From: a bacterium
GTDB taxonomy: Bacteria > Pseudomonadota > Gammaproteobacteria > Pseudomonadales > Moraxellaceae
NCBI GenBank assembly: GCA_029945725.1
Contig: JAQSDB010000002.1
Location: 186,001 to 250,000, forward strand
DNA: 64,000 nt
Reading direction: 5' to 3'
Shown: positions 39,895 to 47,133 of the stretch, piece by piece
How positions within the stretch are numbered: the first letter of the stretch is position 1
Layout of the letters: every line of letters begins with the position of its first letter
Notes under the pieces: generated by a model
The model's input: only the letters and a program-made list of their open reading frames with translations
Database searches by the model: none
Told to the model about the DNA's origin: nothing
Made by a program: the position numbers and the translations under genes

Positions 39895-40709
39895 CAGTGT
39901 ATCCATGCCGATGCGTGAAATTGCTGCAGGGCAGGGTGATGAATATTTCCCGTCAGCGCCACTACTTTGGTCAGGGCATCGGCGAACACACAACGCGGTG
40001 CCGCGACACTGACACGGATGTTTTTCCGGCAAATACCCTGCGTTGACGGATTGATCAGGGTATCGCCGTGAAAGGGACTGCGACCGGCCGCAAATTCCGA
40101 GCTGGCAAAACTGCCCTGGCGCAGCGTGAGGCTGGCGGCGACGGGCTGGTGGTTTTGCTGGCGCAGATGAACGGGCCAGTCGAGATCACCGAAAACACGC
40201 AGGTCCCCGCCGGCATTCACGTAGCCGCTTTTAATGCCACGGGCGCGCAGGGTGGCAATCATGCGATCCACGGCAAAACCCTTGGCAATGCCGCCGGCAT
40301 TCAGCTGCGCCGCGCCGGTTTCCTTGACGACATGCCGCGCGTCCTCGCAGCGGAAGCCGCCACTGCCCTGCGCAATATCGAAGAGGCCGGTACTGGCTTG
40401 CTGCAAGGCGGCGGCCATTTCCAGTACACGAACAGTCCAGGGGTCGCAGGCAATGATGGCGCCGGCCGGCGCACGGTTGAAACGGCTGAGATCACTGTCA
40501 GGCAGTGCGGGTGACATGGCGAGGTGAACACGACGACACGCCGAAAAAGCGGCATTGAAAGCCATTGTCACAGCCTCGTCATGATGGCAGTTGTCCCCGG
40601 TTTTTACGGGCAGATGAAAACCGGCCTCCACCAGTGTCCCGAGCCAGGGTTGGGCGCGCTTATGCAGTACGGGTGCCGCACTCGCGCCATTGACTACAGA
40701 TGCCGTCAC
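39894..40709 (-). CDS. apbE: ApbE-type FAD:protein FMN transferase
   Basis: ApbE attaches FMN covalently to a Ser/Thr of target proteins. The 271-residue protein has WLGTLVEAGF, DSDLSRFNR, LNAGGIAKGFAVDRM (residues ~137-150), VNAGGDLRVFG (~164-174) and the metal-site segment DALTKVVAL. The GTG at 40709 overlaps the stop of the FMN-binding gene (GTGA), which fixes the start. Oddly, no signal peptide or lipobox is visible although the probable target next door is exported; most ApbE enzymes of this type act in the periplasm. It is shorter than many ApbE proteins. Confidence 0.88.
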   Translation of the reverse strand: MTASVVNGASAAPVLHKRAQPWLGTLVEAGFHLPVKTGDNCHHDEAVTMAFNAAFSACRRVHLAMSPALPDSDLSRFNRAPAGAIIACDPWTVRVLEMAAALQQASTGLFDIAQGSGGFRCEDARHVVKETGAAQLNAGGIAKGFAVDRMIATLRARGIKSGYVNAGGDLRVFGDLDWPVHLRQQNHQPVAASLTLRQGSFASSEFAAGRSPFHGDTLINPSTQGICRKNIRVSVAAPRCVFADALTKVVALTGNIHHPALQQFHASAWIH

Positions 40710-41245
40710 GACAGCTGACCACTTTGCCGGGCGATTTTTATCAGGGACACAATGCGCCGTATGCCATCGGTGAGGTGTGTGCACGAGAGCGTGGCGCCGC
40801 TGATGTTGGCAATGTCGCTGCCGATGCGCAGCGGCGACTGGATGCCCTTGCCGACAAACTGTTTGCGCCACGCCGGCAGGCGTACTTCATAGCCGTGGCT
40901 TTCGCGATAGGAAAGGATTTCCACCTGACGCACCGTGCCGTCACTGCCGAGGGCAACGGCGTAACTGATCAGTTCGAATTTCCCCACCACATTGTCGACC
41001 ACCAGGTAGCCCAGTACCTGCTCGCCCTTGTGTGCCACCTGCACCTGCCAATGGTTGGAACGGGCGGGCAGCCCGCTGAGTTTTTCCATGGCCTTGATGC
41101 CGGTGTCATCAAAAGCGAGTTGCTGCACCTGAAAGCCGGTGGCATCCGGAAACATGACTTTCTGCGCCTGCTCCACGCTCAGGTAATCAGTTGCAAACGC
41201 GGCAATGGGGCACATGGCGGCAAGGGCCGTGACAGTCAGGCGCAT
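40706..41245 (-). CDS. Exported FMN-binding domain protein (predicted flavinylated)
   Basis: A 179-residue protein with a signal peptide (MRLTVTALAAMCPIAAFA) and an FMN-binding domain like those of RnfG and NqrC. The acceptor motif is SGAT at 149-152, with Thr152 the predicted FMN site, followed by LSCTHLTDGIRRIV. The Asp often found three residues before SGAT is not there (ANI instead; an Asp occurs at 144). It is followed directly by apbE, the matching flavin transferase. It likely carries electrons in the periplasm. The start at 41245 is chosen over an upstream one because it gives a proper signal peptide. Confidence 0.87.
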   Translation of the reverse strand: MRLTVTALAAMCPIAAFATDYLSVEQAQKVMFPDATGFQVQQLAFDDTGIKAMEKLSGLPARSNHWQVQVAHKGEQVLGYLVVDNVVGKFELISYAVALGSDGTVRQVEILSYRESHGYEVRLPAWRKQFVGKGIQSPLRIGSDIANISGATLSCTHLTDGIRRIVSLIKIARQSGQLS

Positions 41246-41258
41246 GTTTTTTCTCTTC

Positions 41259-42503
41259 TCAGAAAGACCAGCCAATCCCCAGATCAATACGATCCAGGGC
41301 GGAGTTGGAACGCGAGCGCTGTCCGTCCACTTTCACCACCACGTTTTTGCCGATGCCGATATTGGCCCCCAGTGTTGCCACATGCTGTGCGGGCAGGTCA
41401 TCAGGGGTCAGGCCGGCGCCGATATCGGCATAGCGGGCGCCGGTATTGTAAGTCTCCAGCCGGGCAAACGGCGACAGCGAGTAGTTGTCGTTTGCCCATA
41501 GCCGATACGCGACTTGCGCATAGCGGCCCTCAAACAGCTCAGGGACCAGCGCGGGATTGCCGACAATGGTCTGGTTGAAGGCGGTGGTGTTGCTGAGTGT
41601 GCCGCGGGCATAAAGGGCAGACAGATCCCATTTGCCGGGCGTCCAGCGTGCATGCACATCCCACAGCAGCAGGCGTGAATTGTCCAGGGTTGGCGTGTCC
41701 TGCCCCACGGCACCGGTGAAGACCGCGGCACCAAGTTGCAGGCCCGGAATGCCGCGCCAGTTGGCGGCGGCAAAAAGTGACAGGTCTTTGGCCTTGGCCT
41801 GCGCCAGTTCCTGATGCACCGAGCCAAGCGGGGATTCCTGGCCATCGCTGCTGCTGGCGTCCCACTTGCCCAGCGCAAAGCCGGTGCTGATGCCGCCTTC
41901 GAGCGTGAGGCCGTTGTCGAGCGTGCCGATCAGGGCAAAACCGCCTTCGCGCCAGGTGCTGGGAATGATCGCGGTTTCCACGTAGTTACGCTCCACGCCA
42001 TAAAAAGCCGGCGGCTCATGGTTTTCGTTCAGCAGGCCCATGGGGATCAGGAAAAGACCGCCACGCGCACTCAGCGCTGCATTGATCTGGTGTTCGACAT
42101 AGGCCTGTTCAATGGCGACTTCACCGGGATCATCCGGTGCGGCGGTGACGGCATGTTCAAACTCGATTTCGACGATGGCCTTGTTGCGCTCGTCCATGCG
42201 GTGCTCCAGACCGAGCACGACACGGCGTGCATCGGCCTGTGCTGCATTGCTGTCATGCGTGGGGCGGTTGTAATTGATTTCGCCGTAGCTGAACAAGGTG
42301 GTGCTGTCGCTGGCACCGGATTTTGCATCGCCCTGCCGGATGCCGGCCAGCTCCGCTTTCATGCTGCCGAGTTCGCTTTCCAGTTGTTGCAGGCGTGCCT
42401 GCAGCGCGGCTTCATCGGCAAAAGCGGCAGCGGGCAGCGTAAATGCCGTGGTGGCCAGTGCGCAGGCGATGGCAAGACGAAGTCCTGTGTATCGGAAAGA
42501 CAT
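41259..42503 (-). CDS. Outer-membrane porin-like protein with N-terminal coiled coil
   Basis: A 414-residue exported protein: signal peptide to about residue 29 (LPAAAFA), a short periplasmic coiled coil (ALQARLQQLESELGSMKAELAGI), then a beta-rich barrel with alternating aromatic and polar residues, ending GIGWSF with the C-terminal Phe recognised by the BAM complex. It resembles phosphate-selective porin O/P-like proteins. GAGGAA lies ~7 bases before the ATG at 42503. It lies 32 bases after the diheme peroxidase gene and 13 before the FMN-binding gene. Its substrate is not deducible; a metal or metal complex fits the context. Confidence 0.82.
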   Translation of the reverse strand: MSFRYTGLRLAIACALATTAFTLPAAAFADEAALQARLQQLESELGSMKAELAGIRQGDAKSGASDSTTLFSYGEINYNRPTHDSNAAQADARRVVLGLEHRMDERNKAIVEIEFEHAVTAAPDDPGEVAIEQAYVEHQINAALSARGGLFLIPMGLLNENHEPPAFYGVERNYVETAIIPSTWREGGFALIGTLDNGLTLEGGISTGFALGKWDASSSDGQESPLGSVHQELAQAKAKDLSLFAAANWRGIPGLQLGAAVFTGAVGQDTPTLDNSRLLLWDVHARWTPGKWDLSALYARGTLSNTTAFNQTIVGNPALVPELFEGRYAQVAYRLWANDNYSLSPFARLETYNTGARYADIGAGLTPDDLPAQHVATLGANIGIGKNVVVKVDGQRSRSNSALDRIDLGIGWSF

Positions 42504-42535
42504 GATGCGTTCCTCGGTCGGAGTGGAAATTTTCA

Positions 42536-43735
42536 TCACGGGGCGTAGCCGTCATTCAGGGTTTGCAGGAAAACGATGACATCATCGATTTCGGCATCAC
42601 TGAGTGCGGGCGCGTCACCGGGCTTGCGGTTGTAGGGGGCTTCCGTCGTATTGACGTTGGCGTGGTATTGCGGCGGTAAATCATCAAATTTCTGCACAAC
42701 GCCACTGACCACCGGATACCACTTTTCAGGATGGGTATCGCGCTGCACATAAAACTGCAGGGCGGTTTTCAGGTCATGAAAGTAGCCGTTGTGGAAAAAA
42801 GACTGGCGCAGGGCAACATTGCGCAACGACGGCACCTTGAAGGCACCGCAAAGATCCGTGCGTGCCAGCAGATCGCCGGGGGAACGTGCACACAAGCCGA
42901 GATCAAAATAGCCCGGATCGGTATTGGCCAGCAGCGCAGGATTGCGTGGCACGCCGAGGTTGTCATAGGTGAAGTCGGTAAAAAGCGGCAGCGTGCCATT
43001 GGCATTGCGGCCACTGGGGTGACAGCCCTGACAGTTGCCTTTTTGCGGATTGTTGAAAAGCGCAAGGCCGCGCATTTCCTGCTCGCCCAGCACGGCCTTG
43101 CCGTTCAGCACCGCATCGTATTTGCTGGTGAAGCTGTGCAGGCCCGCGTCTTCTTTCTGGTATTGCTGCAGCGCATACGTCATGCGCTCAAATGCCATGA
43201 CGGGATTGTCAAAAACATGTGCGCCGAAGGTTTGCAGAAAAGCCGGTGCATAGCTGGCCAGCTTCAGGCGATCAACCACCGCCTCCGGTGAGGGCATGGC
43301 CATTTCCACAGGATTCAGAAAAGGCTTGCCGGCCTGCTCCTGCAGGCTGGCGGCGCGGCCATCCCAGAAAAAGCCGCCGGTGGGTGTGCCTTGTGCATCA
43401 AAAAAGAACGCTGTGTTGCTGCTCAGGTAGCGGATGGAGGGCGCCTGTCGTGTGCCCTGGAGATCGAGATGAGGTCCGCCCAGTTGCGCCGGCAGATTAT
43501 TGCCCGCAGCGCCGCCAGCGGCAGGATCATGGCAGCTGGCGCAGGACAGGCTGCCCGAGGCTGACAGGGAAGTGTCATTGAAGATCTGCGATCCCAGTTG
43601 GGCGACCGGGCTGAGTCCCGTGGCGGCGGGTTTTGTCGTGCTGTCATTGCCGCAGCCGGTCAGCAGCCCAAGAGTGATGACCGCTGCCAGGCTGACAGGG
43701 GCGACGTTACGCAGGGTCCGGGCAGAAAGGGCCAT
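42536..43735 (-). CDS. Diheme cytochrome c peroxidase / MauG-like lipoprotein
   Basis: A 399-residue exported protein with lipobox LLTGC (Cys28) and two c-type heme sites, CASCH (65-69) and CQGCH (235-239). FFWDGRA (Trp124) and HNGYFHDLKTALQFYV are typical of the bacterial CCP/MauG family. Members either reduce peroxide or oxidise protein and metal substrates; which applies cannot be told. The frame is open well upstream, but the ATG at 43735 gives the lipoprotein signal peptide and lies about 30 bases after the predicted transcription start. It is first in the operon and directly under the Fur-box promoter. Confidence 0.9.
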   Translation of the reverse strand: MALSARTLRNVAPVSLAAVITLGLLTGCGNDSTTKPAATGLSPVAQLGSQIFNDTSLSASGSLSCASCHDPAAGGAAGNNLPAQLGGPHLDLQGTRQAPSIRYLSSNTAFFFDAQGTPTGGFFWDGRAASLQEQAGKPFLNPVEMAMPSPEAVVDRLKLASYAPAFLQTFGAHVFDNPVMAFERMTYALQQYQKEDAGLHSFTSKYDAVLNGKAVLGEQEMRGLALFNNPQKGNCQGCHPSGRNANGTLPLFTDFTYDNLGVPRNPALLANTDPGYFDLGLCARSPGDLLARTDLCGAFKVPSLRNVALRQSFFHNGYFHDLKTALQFYVQRDTHPEKWYPVVSGVVQKFDDLPPQYHANVNTTEAPYNRKPGDAPALSDAEIDDVIVFLQTLNDGYAP

Positions 43736-43775
43736 GGGGTGAAGGATCCGGGTGGTGAGTCTTTGATGGGCATGC

Positions 43776-43804
43776 ATGCTAATGATAACGATTTGCATTT
43801 GCAA
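43776..43804 (-). promoter_or_regulatory. Promoter of the peroxidase-porin-flavin operon
   Basis: On the minus strand TTGCAA (43799-43804) and TAGCAT (43776-43781) lie exactly 17 bases apart. Each matches four of six consensus positions. The predicted start of transcription is near 43767, about 30 bases before the peroxidase ATG. Confidence 0.55.
43778..43796. promoter_or_regulatory. Fur box overlapping the operon promoter
   Basis: GCTAATGATAACGATTTGC matches the 19-base Fur consensus GATAATGATAATCATTATC at 14 positions. It fills the spacer and part of the -10 element of the promoter, the classic place for iron-dependent repression. The count was made by eye. Confidence 0.6.
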
Positions 43805-43992
43805 GAAGAGCTGACGGCCTGCGTGACGGATGCTTTTCATGAAGGATGCGTCGGGCTTTTTACAACGGCTGTGCAGATGACGGGCCGGGGCCGGCTGCTT
43901 CCCGTATCCGCCTCGGTTACCCTGTGCACCGGCAGTCGCCGGCCACAGCAGGCAACGGCACCCGCCGCCGATTTTCAGGAACAGGTTTTCAC

Positions 43993-44307
43993 ATGTCAGA
44001 CGCAAACAAAGACCCGCTCCATGGCATCACGCTGGAGAAGATGCTGACCGACATGGTTGGCCGTTTCGGATGGGAAGAGATGGGCCGGGTTATTCCGGTG
44101 CGCTGCTTTACCGTCAACCCCAGCATCAAGTCCAGCCTGGCGTTTCTGCGCAAAACACCGTGGGCGAGAAAGCAGCTTGAAGAGGGCTATGCAAGCACCT
44201 TCAAGCGCCCGGCTGCGGCCAGAAAAATCCCGCATGAGCCGGGTATTGTGGCGCGTGAAAATGCAGTGAGTGGCAAACAGGTGCCGGAAGATACGGCCGC
44301 CGATTGA
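43993..44307 (+). CDS. VF530 family (DUF2132) DNA-binding-like protein
   Basis: A 104-residue protein whose first ~65 residues are a clear VF530 domain: DPLHGITLEKMLTDMV, FGWEEMGRVIPVRCF, then PSIKSSLAFLRKTPWARKQLEE. The structure of a Vibrio homologue shows a small helical fold, and DNA binding has been proposed, but the role is unknown. The tail from ~66 is disordered. The ATG at 43993 is chosen because it starts just before the domain. It is divergent from the Fur-linked operon, with 257 bases between, so the two could share control. Confidence 0.88.
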   Translation: MSDANKDPLHGITLEKMLTDMVGRFGWEEMGRVIPVRCFTVNPSIKSSLAFLRKTPWARKQLEEGYASTFKRPAAARKIPHEPGIVARENAVSGKQVPEDTAAD

Positions 44308-44351
44308 ATGAGGTGAGCCTGCCTTGTGCGGGAGCAGGACTGGCTCCGCCC

Positions 44352-45896
44352 TTAATGGGGATGCCTGGCAATGATCGCCGCATATTTTTCATTGTTCCTG
44401 AGCAGTACAACGTTCTCCTTGTCTTCGTACACCAGCTTGAAGTCGCCGCGCCCCACAAGCAGTTGCTGCAATGGCCCGCCGCGCGGGATGAGCACGTAAT
44501 CAATCCGGTATTGGTTGAACAGGCTTTCCCAGTTTTCCAGGCCGCCGCTGATTTCCATGTATTCCCTGACGAAGGCATCGCCGTACATGTCCGCCCGCCC
44601 GTCAATGAATACCGGTTGTGCCGGGTAAAGCCGGTAGATCAGGTAGCCGCCGTAATGATAGGCGTTGAACATCCGCCCCCTGATGCCTTCCCTGAGAATG
44701 AATTCGGTGGCTGCCACGGGCATCGTTTTTTCGAGTGCTTCAGTGTTGCGCGCCTGCTGGATCGGGTAATAAAGCAGAAAGCCGGCAAGGATGAATGCCA
44801 GCAGCAGCCAGTTGAGAAGATATTCCTTGTCACCCATATCCTGGCCTTTTCGCGCCCGCCCGGAATACCAGGAAAAAAATCCTTGCCGCCAGCGCGCCGG
44901 CATCATCTGCGTCAGTGGTTGCTGGGCAAGCGCCGCTGCCATGAAAGGGAGGGTCGTGATCGCGGCCACCGTAATATGCCGGACGGCGACGAAACCCATC
45001 ATGAAAAAGCACAGCGGTATCGCCAGTTCGCTGAGATCCGCTTTTCTTTTCCGGTAAATGGTCGCGATGAAGAAGGCGAATACCAGCGCCAGATAAACCC
45101 GGTCGCGCAGATTGTGGAAACCGGGGCTTCGCCATTCCGAGATATAGGAACGGGAAGCTTCCATGTCCATGACCTGGAATGGATAGAGCCAGTGCCCGAT
45201 AAAATAGGGATTGGCGAGGCTGGCCAGTACGGTTGCCGCCGCCACGAGACTAAGCCATTGCAGATTGCGCCGCTGTGTTGCGGGTCGGTCATCGCTGGCA
45301 AGAAAGATCACCCATTCACAGGCGGTGAATAAAAGCAGCAGGGCCAGGCCAATGGCATAGCCGGCGTGGAAGTTGACCCATACGGCCATCAACACAGGCA
45401 GCACCCGCAGCCCCCGCGTTTCCCCAAAGTATTTGAATCCGGTCAGTACCCGCAGGAATACCGCGAGCAGCAGAAAAGTCACCAGCTGTGGCCGTGGTGC
45501 AATACCGGCCTTGAGAAGAATGAAGCCGGTCAGGGTGAGAAAAAATGCAGTGTAAGGCTTGCCCAGAATTTTGTTCGCCGTCGAACAGCTAATGACCAGC
45601 GTTGCTGTCGCCAGCACAGACACCAGCAATGATATTCCGAACCCGCCGAGCAGGGAGTAAATGCCGTACAGCAGCAATTCGAACAGCCACTCGTGCAGAA
45701 CCCAGGGCGTTCCGCTGCGGGTGTAGGAAAAGATGTCGCTCGCGGGAAGGGCGCCCTGCTCGAACAGGTACTGCCCTGTCCTGAGATGCCAGAAATAGTC
45801 CGGATCAATGAGCGGGGTGAGCGTCAGCAGGGACAGGAAGATGGCAACAAAGCCAAGGCGGCGAAAATCGAGAAGCTGCAGCGTGTTTTTGATCAT
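44352..45896 (-). CDS. Polytopic membrane protein, GT-C-like
   Basis: A 514-residue protein with about ten membrane helices and a soluble C-terminal part from ~residue 395. The first loop LIDPDYFWHLRTGQYL, followed by LPASDIFSYT and PWVLHEWLFELLLYG, marks a common uncharacterised family that resembles GT-C transferases; the acidic residues in that loop would be catalytic. Its start follows the stop of the GtrB-like gene with no gap (TGAATG). Such pairs often modify a surface glycan from an undecaprenyl-linked sugar. The acceptor is unknown. Confidence 0.8.
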   Translation of the reverse strand: MIKNTLQLLDFRRLGFVAIFLSLLTLTPLIDPDYFWHLRTGQYLFEQGALPASDIFSYTRSGTPWVLHEWLFELLLYGIYSLLGGFGISLLVSVLATATLVISCSTANKILGKPYTAFFLTLTGFILLKAGIAPRPQLVTFLLLAVFLRVLTGFKYFGETRGLRVLPVLMAVWVNFHAGYAIGLALLLLFTACEWVIFLASDDRPATQRRNLQWLSLVAAATVLASLANPYFIGHWLYPFQVMDMEASRSYISEWRSPGFHNLRDRVYLALVFAFFIATIYRKRKADLSELAIPLCFFMMGFVAVRHITVAAITTLPFMAAALAQQPLTQMMPARWRQGFFSWYSGRARKGQDMGDKEYLLNWLLLAFILAGFLLYYPIQQARNTEALEKTMPVAATEFILREGIRGRMFNAYHYGGYLIYRLYPAQPVFIDGRADMYGDAFVREYMEISGGLENWESLFNQYRIDYVLIPRGGPLQQLLVGRGDFKLVYEDKENVVLLRNNEKYAAIIARHPH

Positions 45897-46922
45897 TCAG
45901 GCATTTGTCATGTCGTGTTGCGGCGTGTTTTCGCTGGCAGGATTTGCTGTCACTTCAGTGCCGCGTGCTTCCCGGGCGGGTTCGTAGTCAGCGACCAGAT
46001 AGAGCGGTCGCTGTTTTGCCTCGTCGAACATGCGTCCGAGATATTCGCCAATGACACCCAGTGACATGAGCTGGATACCACCCAGAAACAGGATGACCAC
46101 CAGCAGCGAGGGGTAGCCGGGAACCGGATTGGAGTGAAGCAGGGTTTTCCAGATGATGGACAGCCCGTAGACGAAGGCACCGGCGGCGGTGAGGAAGCCG
46201 ATGTAGGTAGACAGCCGCAAGGGCAGGGTGGTGAACGAGCTGACGCCCTCCAGTGCCAGGTTCCACAGTTTCCAGTAGCTCCACTTGGAGTAGCCGGAAT
46301 GACGCGGATCGCGCTCGTAGCTGACACCGGTTTGCCGGTAGCCGATCCAGGCGAACAGTCCCTTCATGAAGCGGTGCCGCTCGCGCAGCTTGCCCAGGGC
46401 GAGGACGGCGCGCCGGCTGAGCAGGCGGAAGTCCCCGGTGTCCTGGGGGATGGCGACGGGGCCGGTATGACTCATCACCCGGTAGAAGGTGTATGCGGTG
46501 AGTTTTTTCAGCCAGGACTCGCCGTTGCGGGAACTGCGCACGGCATAGACCACGTCGTAGCCCTCACGCCACTTTTGCAGCAGCAGAGGGATCAGCTCGG
46601 GCGGATCCTGCAGGTCGGCGTCGATCACAACGATGGCGTCGCCCCGGGCATGATCCAGCCCTGCCGTCAGTGCCGCCTCCTTGCCGAAGTTGCGACTCAG
46701 ATCGAGCACGGCCACGCGGGAGTCGCCGCGTTGCAGCTCCCTGATCAGGGCGTGTGTGCCATCAGCACTGCCATCATTGACGAAGACAATCTCCGTGCGC
46801 ACATCCAGTGTGTCCAGAACACTGCGCAGGCGCTGGTAGAAAGCCGTCACGACGGCTTCCTCGTTGTACACCGGCACCACGACTGACAATAAGGCCGCGG
46901 ATTCAAGCGTTGTCACATCCAT
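45897..46922 (-). CDS. GtrB-like polyprenyl-phosphate glycosyltransferase (GT2)
   Basis: A 341-residue enzyme of the GtrB/ArnC/DPM1 group. The GT-A domain has LSVVVPVYNEE, VFVNDGSADGT, LSRNFGKEAALTAGLDHA, DADLQDPPEL and QDTGDFRLL. Two membrane helices follow (TYIGFLTAAGAFVYGLSII; SLLVVILFLGGIQLMSLGVIGEYLGRM). It should load a sugar onto undecaprenyl phosphate. The partner membrane protein starts immediately after; a GtrA-type flippase is absent. The ATG at 46922 is chosen over a longer frame. It is divergent from the Mg2+ ATPase gene. Confidence 0.92.
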   Translation of the reverse strand: MDVTTLESAALLSVVVPVYNEEAVVTAFYQRLRSVLDTLDVRTEIVFVNDGSADGTHALIRELQRGDSRVAVLDLSRNFGKEAALTAGLDHARGDAIVVIDADLQDPPELIPLLLQKWREGYDVVYAVRSSRNGESWLKKLTAYTFYRVMSHTGPVAIPQDTGDFRLLSRRAVLALGKLRERHRFMKGLFAWIGYRQTGVSYERDPRHSGYSKWSYWKLWNLALEGVSSFTTLPLRLSTYIGFLTAAGAFVYGLSIIWKTLLHSNPVPGYPSLLVVILFLGGIQLMSLGVIGEYLGRMFDEAKQRPLYLVADYEPAREARGTEVTANPASENTPQHDMTNA

Positions 46923-47133
46923 CACGGTGTTTACCCTGCGTCCTTGTATGCATCCGAAAATACCATAATGAAGAGGTGGCTGTGTCATGACAATTCGCAG
47001 AAGATTTTGCAGGCGTATGCTGGCAGGAGCGTTCCCGTGCACGTCCGGCAAAATCCCGGGCCGGCTTGCCGGTTCCGCTGTAAGGTACCGGCATTATTGT
47101 TGTTGCTGCTGATCAATGCCTTGAGGGGATGCC

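Noticed and set aside
41814-42548. 244-codon open frame on the plus strand
   Set aside because: It is antisense to the porin gene, which has a signal peptide, a ribosome binding site and a barrel ending.
46923-47133. Possible Mg2+ riboswitch or PhoP box before the Mg2+ ATPase gene
   Set aside because: No direct repeat of the PhoP type, proline-rich leader peptide or clear alternating hairpins could be found by eye.
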